NCBI GenBank assembly: GCA_004554385.1
Contig: SFMO01000108.1
Location: forward strand, 1-37,089
DNA length: 37,089 nucleotides
Source of the DNA: Ruminococcus flavefaciens
Lineage (GTDB): Bacteria; Bacillota; Clostridia; Oscillospirales; Ruminococcaceae
Direction: 5' to 3'
The notes below the pieces were generated by a model, which saw only the letters and a list, made by a program, of their open reading frames with translations, was not told the origin of the DNA and ran no database searches. Position numbers and translations under genes: made by a program. Below, piece after piece: positions 24,314-32,186 of this stretch. Each line of letters starts with the position of its first letter. Position 1 is the first letter of the stretch.

Positions 24314-24748
24314 TTGAACAAGCTCAGACCGTATGAAAGAAAAGTTTATTACTACGAGACTGACAAAATGGGGATAGTTCATCACTCAAACTACATACGC
24401 ATTTTCGAGGAAGCCCGCGTGCATTATCTCAACGAAGCAGGACTTCCATTTGAAAAAATAGAGGAAATGGGAATACTTATGCCCTGCCTCGGCATCGAGT
24501 CAAGCTATAAGCACCCACTTGTTTTCGACGAGCCATTTATGGTATACCTCAAGCTCGACAAATTCAACGGCGTTACTCTAAAAATATCCTACAGAGTTGT
24601 CAGCAAGCGAAGCGGAAAGCTCTGTGCAAAGGGCAGCTCAACACACTGTTTCACAGACCCTGAATTGAAGCCTCTTCGCACCAAGCACTCCCACCCGGAG
24701 CTCTATAACGCCATAACTCAGTACCTTGAATACGATTACGGATTCTGA
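24314..24748 (+). CDS. Acyl-CoA thioesterase of the YbgC/4HBT hotdog family
   Basis: 144 aa from a TTG start at 24314 (AAGGAAG about 6 nt upstream); no ATG or GTG fits better. The hotdog-fold signature YYETDKMGIVHHSNYIRIFEEAR carries the catalytic Asp of 4-hydroxybenzoyl-CoA thioesterase-like enzymes, and the rest (LGIESSYKHPLVFDEPFMV) fits the family at full length. It would hydrolyse acyl-CoA in the cytoplasm; substrate not predictable. Its last 13 nt overlap the end of the convergent kinase gene. Confidence 0.9.
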   Translation: MNKLRPYERKVYYYETDKMGIVHHSNYIRIFEEARVHYLNEAGLPFEKIEEMGILMPCLGIESSYKHPLVFDEPFMVYLKLDKFNGVTLKISYRVVSKRSGKLCAKGSSTHCFTDPELKPLRTKHSHPELYNAITQYLEYDYGF

Positions 24749-25359
24749 GGAAATCCGACTATTACATCAGCCCTTTGGGCAGGCAGGTATTTTTCTGCGT
24801 AGTAACGCTCCGCAGGGAAATACCTGTTTTCGTATTTACTGCGGATAGCCTTATCATCGCCGATATATCCGTCACGGATAAGAACACGCTTCAGGCGTTC
24901 CTCCTCGGGAACGTCAAAATAAATCACAAGGTCAAATGCGCCGCTGAGCTCCTCACGCTGAAGGAATATCCCTTCTGTCAGCACTACACTGCCCTCAGGC
25001 ACATCGCAGCGGCAAATTATATATCTGTCATTTTCCTTGTCATAGAGCTCAACAGGCGGCAGCTCCCTGCCCTCGCGGAGAGGTCTGACTACACTGCTCA
25101 GGTAATGATCATACCTCCACTGAAGGTAATAATACTGCTCCCACTGCGGATAGTCGTCGTTGTATCGTACAGCCCTTGTATGGATAAAATCATCAATATG
25201 AAAAATCACAGTATTTATATTATCTGCTTCAAGTATATTTTTTATTTCTTCGGAGGCAGTACTTTTTCCTGCTCCCCCAAGTCCGTCAAGTCCGACAAGA
25301 AGGGTACATTCGCTTCTGCGGCGCTTTTTTATTTCCTCTGCTATAGCTATTGCGTTCAT
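24736..25359 (-). CDS. Uridine-kinase-like P-loop kinase
   Basis: 207 aa. Walker A is GLDGLGGAGKST (residues 24-35), then HIDDFIHTR where uridine kinases bind the nucleoside, an LTEGIFLQ strand (Walker B-like), and a lid with RVLIRDG. This is the layout of the uridine kinase/phosphoribulokinase fold. Uridine kinase makes UMP from uridine; these short Firmicute members are often annotated only as uridine kinase-like, so the substrate is uncertain. TGGGAGG precedes the ATG. It follows the M23 gene on the same strand, separated by a hairpin. Confidence 0.85.
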   Translation of the reverse strand: MNAIAIAEEIKKRRRSECTLLVGLDGLGGAGKSTASEEIKNILEADNINTVIFHIDDFIHTRAVRYNDDYPQWEQYYYLQWRYDHYLSSVVRPLREGRELPPVELYDKENDRYIICRCDVPEGSVVLTEGIFLQREELSGAFDLVIYFDVPEEERLKRVLIRDGYIGDDKAIRSKYENRYFPAERYYAEKYLPAQRADVIVGFPQNP

Positions 25360-25380
25360 TTTTCCTCCCAGTATTAATTA

Positions 25381-25406
25381 AGGCAGTGCATTTCACAGCA
25401 CTGCCT
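25381..25406 (-). terminator. Hairpin between the M23 gene and the kinase gene
   Basis: AGGCAGTGC and GCACTGCCT pair around 8 nt. On the minus strand the stem is followed by TAATTAAT, a poor U-tract, so it is either a leaky terminator of the M23 gene or an intercistronic stabilising hairpin. Confidence 0.6.
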
Positions 25407-25411
25407 CTTAT

Positions 25412-26731
25412 TTATGATGTTGCTTTAACAACTTCCTTTTTCAGTTCAATAAGATCAAACATATCCACAGAGCCGTCCTTGTTCATATCCGAAGCAAGGT
25501 ACTGCTTCTTGGTAAAGTCCTTGTTCTTGCCCAGCATATAGCTCTGAAGTGCCACTACATCAGAAACGTTGAGCTTGCTGTCCGAATTGAGATCTCCCAT
25601 GACTCCGTTGTATACGTCACTGCTGATGATAAAATCAGTTTCCACCAGTACCTGTGATGCACCGCTCTTATCCTCGGCAACGATCCTGTATGTATATTCT
25701 CCGTCGTTAAGAGCATTGAAGGCGATGTTTCTGTCAAAATAAGTTGAAAGGTCATATTTTACAGCATTCGGTGAAGCCTCTGCACACTGGCTGGTTGCCT
25801 CGCCGCTTCGGAAATAAACTCCGCCGTAGACCTTGGTGAGCACAAGATTTGAAGAGATCGTTCCCTTTATGGAAAAAGTCTTGCCCTTTTCAAGAGTACC
25901 CTCAGGAGCTACAACATTGTCGATCTTTATATCCGACTTGAGTTCCGACTTTTTCTGCATATAAGCCATGGAAGCAAGTCCGCTCTTGCCGTTGTACTCA
26001 ACGTGAGCCCATTCTCCGTTTGCCTTGGTAACGATGAAATCCGCACCGGCAGGTATCTCGCCTACAACAGCAGATGATGTATTATGGTCAGCTCTGATAT
26101 TGAGATATGTAACTACTCCCTTGGTTGTATACTCCCCTGCATATTCATCTGAACAGGCACAGGATTGTGCAGCAAGCTGCTGAGCAGCAGCTCCGCCTGT
26201 ATTTACGTTATCGGAATAAACAAAATATGACATCGGGTCATAATATGTCCTTGCAGGATAATTTCCCAGAAGCTTATCACAGATGCCGAAATGCAGATGA
26301 TTTCCTGAAGAATTGCCTGTGCTTCCTACCTTAGCAATGACATCGCCCTGCTTGACCTGGGCACCGGCGCTGGTAAGGATCTGTGAAGCATGGGCATAGA
26401 ATGTATATATCCCGAGATCAGGGTGCTGGATTATGACCATATATCCATAAGCGTCCATCCACTCAGCAGATACTACCTTTCCGTCAACTGCGGCATAGAT
26501 ATTGCTTCCGCCGTCAGCCTCTATATCGATAGCATTATGGTGTGCTGAGGAATCGTCAACATTTCTCGCAGCGTCAAAGTATGTGGTAATGTTCCTGTAT
26601 TTCGGATCCACAGGCCATACCGCATACGCGGCAGCATGAGCTGAAATACGGAACGGATATATCATAAGCAGCGTAATTATCATAAAAAATACTGTCAGAA
26701 CAGCCGCTGCTCTCTTTGTTTTTGTTATCAT
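25412..26731 (-). CDS. Secreted M23 metallopeptidase with SH3b and dockerin domains
   Basis: 439 aa from the ATG at 26731 (GAGAGGAG upstream; the in-frame ATG six codons earlier overlaps this site). A hydrophobic signal (about 8-38) ends near AHAAAYAV. The M23/LytM domain (about 45-160) keeps its zinc ligands: His and Asp in HHNAIDI (Ala replaces the usual Gly of HxGxD), then YAHAS and HLHFG. Next come an SH3b domain (about 190-255, TYLNIRADHNTSSAVVG), an Ig-like region (265-365) and a classic dockerin (378-439: GDLNSDSKLNVSDVVALQSY, then SDMNKDGSVDMFDLIELKK). M23 enzymes cut peptidoglycan cross-bridges. Here the dockerin predicts attachment to a cellulosome or anchoring scaffoldin, which is unusual. 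Confidence 0.92.
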   Translation of the reverse strand: MITKTKRAAAVLTVFFMIITLLMIYPFRISAHAAAYAVWPVDPKYRNITTYFDAARNVDDSSAHHNAIDIEADGGSNIYAAVDGKVVSAEWMDAYGYMVIIQHPDLGIYTFYAHASQILTSAGAQVKQGDVIAKVGSTGNSSGNHLHFGICDKLLGNYPARTYYDPMSYFVYSDNVNTGGAAAQQLAAQSCACSDEYAGEYTTKGVVTYLNIRADHNTSSAVVGEIPAGADFIVTKANGEWAHVEYNGKSGLASMAYMQKKSELKSDIKIDNVVAPEGTLEKGKTFSIKGTISSNLVLTKVYGGVYFRSGEATSQCAEASPNAVKYDLSTYFDRNIAFNALNDGEYTYRIVAEDKSGASQVLVETDFIISSDVYNGVMGDLNSDSKLNVSDVVALQSYMLGKNKDFTKKQYLASDMNKDGSVDMFDLIELKKEVVKATS

Positions 26732-26772
26732 GGTTTTTTCTCCTCTCAAAGAAAGATCAAACTGACAAATCT

Positions 26773-26801
26773 ATTCTACCATATTTTCACAAAAAAGTCA
26801 A
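26773..26801 (-). promoter_or_regulatory. Promoter of the M23 peptidase gene
   Basis: TTGACT (26801-26796), 17-nt spacer, TAGAAT (26778-26773) on the minus strand. Confidence 0.75.
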
Positions 26802-26855
26802 TCCGCATACATTCATTGTCATTATCGGGAGATATATTCTTTTTTAATGCTTCTA

Positions 26856-26884
26856 TTGACATTCCATTTAAAAAGGAGTAAAAT
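26856..26884 (+). promoter_or_regulatory. Promoter of the HMA protein gene
   Basis: TTGACA (26856-26861), 17-nt spacer, TAAAAT (26879-26884), about 40 nt before the start codon. Confidence 0.78.
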
Positions 26885-26925
26885 AAGATTGTCAGCAAAT
26901 ACTAACGTCAAAGGAGAATCATATT

Positions 26926-27177
26926 ATGATCAAAACTGTAATAAAAATAGACGGCATGATGTGCAATATGTGCGAATCCCATGTTAACGACGCTATACGC
27001 GCCGCAGTTTCGCCGAAAAAGGTGAATTCCTCACACAGCAAGGGCATTACCGAGATAATATCTGAAAATGAGCTTGACGACGCAGTCCTCAGAGAGGCCA
27101 TCGAAAAAGATGGATACAAGGTGCTTGATATAACATCAGAGCCGTATGTAAAAAAGGGACTCTTCGGTAAGAAGTAA
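26926..27177 (+). CDS. Heavy-metal-associated (HMA) domain protein, CopZ-like
   Basis: 83 aa with AAAGGAG before the ATG. The ferredoxin-like HMA fold is clear: VIKIDGMMCNMCESHVNDAI with the metal-binding MxCxxC (Cys15, Cys18), ending EKDGYKVLDI. Free HMA proteins bind Cu(I) or similar soft metals and hand them to a P1B-type ATPase. The next gene is a P-type ATPase but is convergent and lacks the P1B CPC motif, so it is probably not the partner. A basic tail (KKGLFGKK) follows the fold. Confidence 0.88.
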   Translation: MIKTVIKIDGMMCNMCESHVNDAIRAAVSPKKVNSSHSKGITEIISENELDDAVLREAIEKDGYKVLDITSEPYVKKGLFGKK

Positions 27178-27182
27178 AGAAA

Positions 27183-27212
27183 AAAGGCAGTTCGGAATGA
27201 ACTGCCTTTAGC
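27183..27212. terminator. Bidirectional terminator between the HMA and P-type ATPase genes
   Basis: AAAGGCAGTTC (27183-27193) pairs with GAACTGCCTTT (27199-27209). T-rich sequence follows on the minus strand and, interrupted, on the plus strand. It serves both convergent genes. Confidence 0.88.
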
Positions 27213-27213
27213 T

Positions 27214-29601
27214 TTATTCTTCGTCTTTTATAAAGAAGTCCTGAACCTTTTTTGTTATGATAGTCAGGTATCTCAGACACGGCTCTGCAATTATTGAGAA
27301 GTTAACGCAGAGAAGTATACAGCGGTTTGACATTGAAGTAATGGCAAAGAGATCGCTGACGAATATCATACAGCAGACAAGTCCCACTGTACAGCCTATA
27401 CACATCCACATCTTGTACATATCCATCGGCTTGCATATCTGGAATACTATCATCATGCCGACAATGCTCATCAGTATAGTAGATGCCGTCGCTATATCCG
27501 TTGGTGAAACATTGAAGATATTTCCGAAGTACACCATAGCGCAGACCACAAGCACGTCCGTCAGTGCCGCAGGCAAAGCCTTCAGCAGTATGTTCATTAT
27601 GAATCTTCCGCGGATTATATCACGGTTAGGCATAAGCGAGAGCACAAACGCAGGAAGTCCGATTGTAAACATGCTTATAAGAGAGATCTGTGAGGGCTTC
27701 AGAGGATAAGCAAGTCCGAAGCATATGAAGAGCACTGAGATTATCAGTGAGAAGATATTTTTTACTATAAAAAGGCTTCCCGAGCGCTCAAGGTTGTTAA
27801 CGACCTTGCGTCCCTCTGCAACTACATCGGGCATCTTTGAGAAATCAGACTCAAGGAGTACGAGCTGTGCGGCCTGTGCTGCAACGTCACTTCCCGAAGC
27901 CATCGCAACTGAGCAGTCAGCGTCTTTCAGCGCAAGTACATCGTTTACGCCGTCACCTGTCATAGCAACGGTCTTGCCTGCCTTTTTAAGTGCACGGACG
28001 AACTTTCTCTTCTGCTCGGGAGTAACTCTTCCGAATACCGTATAGCGCTTGACCGCGTCCTTGATAGCTGAATCGGTAGTTAGTGTAGTAGCGTCAACAT
28101 ACTCACCTGCATTCCTGATGCCTGCCTGTTTTGCGACCTCGGATACAGTCACGGGATTGTCTCCTGAAATGACCTTTATCTCAACGCCCTGCTCGGCAAA
28201 GTATCTGAAGGTCTCGGGGGCGTTCTTTCTTATGGGATTTGACATTATAACAAAGCATATCGGCTCAACGTCAGCCGTAAGGGCTTTGCCGTCGGGTATG
28301 CCCTTATACTTTACAAATGAAAGGACTCTGTAGCCTTTGCGGCTGTATGACTCGATAAGCTCCTTGTACTCCTTCACTCTGCCCTTCATTACGAATTCCG
28401 GAGCACCTATAACATACGAATCACGCTCAAAGGTAACACTGCTGTATTTGAACTCTGAGGAGAAGCCTGTGGAAGCAACTGAAAACCTTCCTGCTGGTCT
28501 GTGGAAGTGATTCTTTATTGCCGCCATAGTTTCGTTGTCAGAGTCCTGAGCTGCTGCAAAATCACTGATAAGTCCCTCGATAACGTCGTCGTCATAATCA
28601 TCTGAAGCAGGAACTACTGCCGAAACGTTCATGGTATTCTCGGTGATAGTACCTGTCTTGTCCACACAGAGTACATCAACTCTGGCAAGAGCCTCTATGC
28701 ACTTCATGTCATGGACGAGGACCTTCCCCATTGCAAGGCGCATGGTACTGATAACAAGAGCAACACTGGCAAGCAGGAAAAGTCCTTCAGGTATCATTCC
28801 TATAACAGCGGCTACCATGGACTGTACGCTTTCCTTGATAGAATCGTGGTTGATGTAGTATGCCTGATAGAAAAGAAGGCTTCCTATGGGGATTATCGCA
28901 AAGCCTGCAAACTTTACTATCCTGTTCAGTGAGCGTATCATCTCTGACTGCTCGCCCTTCTTTGACTTCTTTGCCTGTATGGTAAGCCTTGAGATATATG
29001 ACTCCCTGCCCACCTTTTCAAGTCTCGCACGGCATGAACCCGAAACGATGTAGCTTCCCGACATGAGGGTGTCCCCGGGCTTTTTGTTTATCTCGTCGGA
29101 TTCACCCGTAAGAAGGGACTCATTGACAGCCACGTTTCCCTCAACTACGACCGCGTCGGCGCTTATCTGATTGCCTGCCTTGAATATAACTATATCGTCA
29201 AGGACAAGGTCCTTTGAGGGGACTGTCTTTACCTCGCCGTCACGGACTACAGTTGTGACAGGTGCATTAAGCACGGAAATCTTGTCCAGTACAGATTTTG
29301 AACGGAGCTCCTGAATGATACCTGTCAGTGCGTTTGCTATGATTATCGGCATGAAGGTAAGATCACGGTATGAGCCCACAATTATCAGAAGTACCGACAA
29401 TATCACAAAGATAAGGTTGAAGTAGGTGAATATATTGTCTGCAAGTATCTCTTTGACTGTTTTTGATGGTGCTTCCACAGGGGTATTATCCATGCCCTCG
29501 GAGATCCTCTGGCTCACCTGTGCAGAGGTCAGTCCAGTATCGAAGTCTGCCCTGATCCTTTTTATATCTATCTTATCGCGGAATTCACTGGTTTTATTCA
29601 T
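27214..29601 (-). CDS. P-type cation-transporting ATPase (PEGL type, probably Ca2+ or another divalent/monovalent cation)
   Basis: 795 aa. Ordered P-type features: cation-ATPase N-terminus (about 15-45), helices M1-M2, actuator loop with LLTGES, M4 motif IGMIPEGLF, phosphorylation site DKTGTITEN (Asp314), nucleotide domain, TGDGVNDVLALKDAD and six C-terminal helices. The PEG motif in M4 places it outside the P1B heavy-metal group (CPC). It resembles CtpE/CaxP-like ATPases linked to calcium in other bacteria; Mg2+ or K+/Na+ cannot be excluded. GAGGTG lies 12 nt before the ATG at 29601, with a two-codon ATG-ATA-TAA between them whose stop overlaps the start (TAATG). Confidence 0.92.
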   Translation of the reverse strand: MNKTSEFRDKIDIKRIRADFDTGLTSAQVSQRISEGMDNTPVEAPSKTVKEILADNIFTYFNLIFVILSVLLIIVGSYRDLTFMPIIIANALTGIIQELRSKSVLDKISVLNAPVTTVVRDGEVKTVPSKDLVLDDIVIFKAGNQISADAVVVEGNVAVNESLLTGESDEINKKPGDTLMSGSYIVSGSCRARLEKVGRESYISRLTIQAKKSKKGEQSEMIRSLNRIVKFAGFAIIPIGSLLFYQAYYINHDSIKESVQSMVAAVIGMIPEGLFLLASVALVISTMRLAMGKVLVHDMKCIEALARVDVLCVDKTGTITENTMNVSAVVPASDDYDDDVIEGLISDFAAAQDSDNETMAAIKNHFHRPAGRFSVASTGFSSEFKYSSVTFERDSYVIGAPEFVMKGRVKEYKELIESYSRKGYRVLSFVKYKGIPDGKALTADVEPICFVIMSNPIRKNAPETFRYFAEQGVEIKVISGDNPVTVSEVAKQAGIRNAGEYVDATTLTTDSAIKDAVKRYTVFGRVTPEQKRKFVRALKKAGKTVAMTGDGVNDVLALKDADCSVAMASGSDVAAQAAQLVLLESDFSKMPDVVAEGRKVVNNLERSGSLFIVKNIFSLIISVLFICFGLAYPLKPSQISLISMFTIGLPAFVLSLMPNRDIIRGRFIMNILLKALPAALTDVLVVCAMVYFGNIFNVSPTDIATASTILMSIVGMMIVFQICKPMDMYKMWMCIGCTVGLVCCMIFVSDLFAITSMSNRCILLCVNFSIIAEPCLRYLTIITKKVQDFFIKDEE

Positions 29602-29639
29602 TATATCATTTTACACCTCGCCAAATAACTATTATATTT

Positions 29640-29668
29640 AGTATAACACACTTCCATAACAATTTCAA
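29640..29668 (-). promoter_or_regulatory. Promoter of the P-type ATPase gene
   Basis: TTGAAA (29668-29663), 17-nt spacer, TATACT (29645-29640) on the minus strand, about 38 nt before the start codon. Confidence 0.7.
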
Positions 29669-29688
29669 TGGCTGACGCAAAATTTAAA

Positions 29689-29719
29689 TGTCACCCACAC
29701 TTCAATTTTGTGGTTGACA
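29689..29719 (+). promoter_or_regulatory. BirA-type biotin operator of bioY
   Basis: TGTCACCC-N15-GGTTGACA is a near-perfect inverted repeat (one mismatch) with the arm sequence and spacing of BirA operators (TTGTTAACC-N14-16-GGTTAACAA in B. subtilis). The right arm contains the -35 box of the bioY promoter, so biotinyl-AMP-loaded BirA would block transcription. The half-sites extend inward to CCACA/TGTGG. Confidence 0.78.
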
Positions 29720-29742
29720 TTTTGAAGATGTCGTGATATAAT
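29714..29742 (+). promoter_or_regulatory. Promoter of bioY
   Basis: TTGACA (29714-29719), 17-nt spacer, TATAAT (29737-29742): a consensus promoter overlapping the BirA-type operator. Confidence 0.88.
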
Positions 29743-29773
29743 GTACTCAGCTTGAATTAAAGGAGAAATTTTT

Positions 29774-30340
29774 ATGAATGATTCTTCAACGCTTAAAAAA
29801 AGTAAATTTTCCACAAAGGAACTGGTCCTGACAGCCATGTTTGCAGCTGTCATGGCAGTATGCTCGTGGATAGCGATACCAATAGGCTCTATTCCTATCA
29901 CACTTCAGACCTTCGCGGTATTCTGCGCTCTCGGACTTCTCGGCGGCAGAAACGGAACGTTCGCCATTGCAGTTTATATCCTGCTCGGTGCCATAGGACT
30001 TCCCGTATTCACCAACTTCAAAGGCGGCATCGGAGCTCTTACAGGTCCGACAGGCGGCTATATCCTCGGATTCATACTCATGGCACTTCTTTACTGGGCA
30101 GGGACAAAGCTTTTCGGTCACAAGCTCCCTGTGAGCATAGCTCTTATGGCTGTCGGACTTGCAGTATGCTATCTTTTCGGAACTATCTGGTTCGTCTGCG
30201 GTTATTCCAACGGAGAAACAAAAATGACCTTCATGGGCGCTCTTGATGTCTGCGTCTTTCCATATCTGCCCTTTGACATCATAAAGCTTGTGCTTGCGAC
30301 AGTGATCTGCAGCCGCATAAAAAAGTATATCAGTATATAA
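29774..30340 (+). CDS. bioY: Biotin transporter substrate-binding subunit BioY
   Basis: 188 aa integral membrane protein with about six helices. Family hallmarks: IPITLQTFAVFCALGLLGGRNGTFA, YILLGAIGLPVF and GPTGGYILGF. BioY binds biotin in the membrane as the S-component of an ECF transporter, or works alone in some species. No EcfA or EcfT gene is nearby, so it would use a shared energising module encoded elsewhere. AAAGGAG precedes the ATG. A BirA-type operator overlaps its promoter, predicting repression when biotin is plentiful. Confidence 0.96.
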   Translation: MNDSSTLKKSKFSTKELVLTAMFAAVMAVCSWIAIPIGSIPITLQTFAVFCALGLLGGRNGTFAIAVYILLGAIGLPVFTNFKGGIGALTGPTGGYILGFILMALLYWAGTKLFGHKLPVSIALMAVGLAVCYLFGTIWFVCGYSNGETKMTFMGALDVCVFPYLPFDIIKLVLATVICSRIKKYISI

Positions 30341-30343
30341 TAC

Positions 30344-30376
30344 AAAAGCCGAAGGAAACATATCCTTCGGCTTTTT
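30344..30376. terminator. Terminator shared by bioY and the patatin-ended operon
   Basis: AAAAGCCGAAGG pairs with CCTTCGGCTTTT around an 8-nt loop; poly-T on both strands makes it bidirectional. It is the only good terminator seen between the aro promoter at 36774 and this point. Confidence 0.9.
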
Positions 30377-30412
30377 CGTTTGATAGTTTCAGATACTTTA
30401 TCCGCAGAGCTC

Positions 30413-31261
30413 TCAGATGCCAAGAAAACTTCTCACTGCTTCAAGGTTCTCATTGGCAATGCGTCTGCCGATACGATAGACCTCAAGCATTACATCAGGA
30501 TCATGCTCTATATGTCCTATGGGCAGAGCCTCAGGAGGAGCTATTACAAAAGCGCTTCCATTCTCCTCGGCACTGCGGATATATTTCAGCTCACCGTTAT
30601 ACATCTTATGGCGGTTCTCCACAGCCCTTACAAGCTCGGGATACCTGCGGTATTTCAGCCTTATGAGGCTCTTTGCCCCTGCAGGCTTCTTCACATAGTC
30701 ACGGGGCTGTGTCAGTATCACAACATTGCGCTCACAGCCGCGGCTTTCCATGAACTTCAGCGGAATAGAGTCACTGATACCTCCGTCCAGCATTTTGTAG
30801 CCTCCGACCTCAACTATCCGCGCAGCAACAGGCATAGATGCAGAAGCACGTATCCATTCAAGCTCGTCGTAGCTGATATGCCCGCACTTATGATAAACTG
30901 CCTTGCCTGTAGTTACGTCGGTACAAACCACCCAGAAGTCCATAGGCGACGAGTTGAATGTCTCGACGTCAACTAAATCGAGCTTGTCGGGGATAGTGTG
31001 GTAGCAGAACTCTCCGCCGAACATATCTCCCGTCTTTATCAGTGAGCTTACGCTGCAATAGCGCTTGTCATTGCAGAATCTCGTATTATAGCGTATAGCG
31101 CGGCGTATCTGACCGGATTTATAGTTACAGCCGAAAGCAGCTCCTGCGGAAACTCCCACAGCCGCGTTAAAGGAAATGCCGTTTTCCATAAAGACGTCGA
31201 TAACACCTGCGGTAAAAAGTCCGCGCATAGCGCCGCCCTCAAGAACAAGTCCGTATTTCAT
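30413..31261 (-). CDS. Patatin-like phospholipase
   Basis: 282 aa. The patatin fold is clear: LVLEGGAMRGLFTAGVID (oxyanion Gly-rich loop), GVSAGA with the nucleophile Ser of GxSxG (Ser39), and DGGISDSIP with the Asp of the Ser-Asp dyad. It would hydrolyse acyl ester bonds of lipids, with no signal peptide, so it acts inside the cell or at the inner membrane face. GGAAGG precedes the ATG. Last gene of the aroB-led operon, 21 nt after the preceding gene. Confidence 0.93.
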   Translation of the reverse strand: MKYGLVLEGGAMRGLFTAGVIDVFMENGISFNAAVGVSAGAAFGCNYKSGQIRRAIRYNTRFCNDKRYCSVSSLIKTGDMFGGEFCYHTIPDKLDLVDVETFNSSPMDFWVVCTDVTTGKAVYHKCGHISYDELEWIRASASMPVAARIVEVGGYKMLDGGISDSIPLKFMESRGCERNVVILTQPRDYVKKPAGAKSLIRLKYRRYPELVRAVENRHKMYNGELKYIRSAEENGSAFVIAPPEALPIGHIEHDPDVMLEVYRIGRRIANENLEAVRSFLGI

Positions 31262-31282
31262 TTTCTTATCCTTCCTGTATAA

Positions 31283-32182
31283 TCAAGCATTATATCTGTA
31301 AAAAAGCAGCTTATCGAGTGTAACTCTTGGTCTCCACCACTCTCTCGCCTGCCCGAATTCTTCATAGTCGTTGTACCACTGCCACGATATATCAAAGCCG
31401 CCGTCGTCAAGCTGCAAACTGCCGAGGACTTCCCTTTCCGCCTTGATAAGCGGACGGATATCATCGGTAATGAACTGCCCGAAAATGCCGCAGAAAAAGT
31501 CCGACGGCACCGGAACATACTCGACTCCGTATTTTGAAATATCACCGCATATGACCTGTCCCAGCTTTTGGCACAGGAGCTTCTTTGCGTCAAAACCGCT
31601 GTCACCGATAACAGCCATACCATGTCTTTCCATAAGCTCATAGGCTAAAAGATAGCATTTAAGGTCGTCAGCTATCATCTCTTCCTGCTCCGAAAGAGAC
31701 TGAAAAGCTTCGAGAACTATCTGCATATAATAGCTTCTTTCCTCGCTGAAACAGCACATAAACGCCGCCAGCGACACCGTAGGATTAAAGCCGCGTATCC
31801 CGTCGCCCTTCTTCTCCCACCAGACTGCATGAGGAAAATCCTTATTGCTTTCAACAGCAAAGAGCCAGCGCCTTTTCTCCTCGTCAAAGCAGTCGTGAGA
31901 GCTGAGATAATGCGCTATCCTGTCAGTAAGTCTGCTTTTTTCGTCAAGTGCACCTGTTTTAAAAAGTGTCATCACAGCGTCATTCACTGTAATGGGAGTG
32001 GAATTCCTGTTCCAGTTATCGGTTTCAAGGGCATTTCCGAAACCGCAGTCATCGTTCATATACTTCAGAAGCTCATGAATGACCTTTCCCCTTGTACCAT
32101 TTTCGTAAAAATAGCTGTACAAAGCCTTTTCAAGAGGTCTTGCGTTGTTTTTTATAAAGTTTGAAGCTTTCAGTGTATCCAT
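31283..32182 (-). CDS. Protein of unknown function, possibly an alpha/alpha-toroid (prenyltransferase/cyclase-like) fold
   Basis: 299 aa from the ATG at 32182, 4 nt after the upstream GNAT stop; a GTG 15 nt earlier is less likely. No family is certain. Segments such as LLKYMNDDCGFGNALETD (about 36-53) and LGSLQLDDGGFDISWQWY (about 255-272) resemble the Gln/Asp-Gly-Gly-Phe repeats of squalene-cyclase and prenyltransferase toroids, and most of the protein looks helical and soluble. The catalytic DxDD of cyclases is absent. It sits between a GNAT gene and a patatin gene in one operon. Confidence 0.75.
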   Translation of the reverse strand: MDTLKASNFIKNNARPLEKALYSYFYENGTRGKVIHELLKYMNDDCGFGNALETDNWNRNSTPITVNDAVMTLFKTGALDEKSRLTDRIAHYLSSHDCFDEEKRRWLFAVESNKDFPHAVWWEKKGDGIRGFNPTVSLAAFMCCFSEERSYYMQIVLEAFQSLSEQEEMIADDLKCYLLAYELMERHGMAVIGDSGFDAKKLLCQKLGQVICGDISKYGVEYVPVPSDFFCGIFGQFITDDIRPLIKAEREVLGSLQLDDGGFDISWQWYNDYEEFGQAREWWRPRVTLDKLLFYRYNA

Positions 32183-32186
32183 ATTT

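Noticed and set aside
24736..24748. Overlap of the thioesterase and kinase ends as a sequencing error
   Set aside because: Both proteins end at family-typical points, and short tail-to-tail overlaps are normal in compact genomes.
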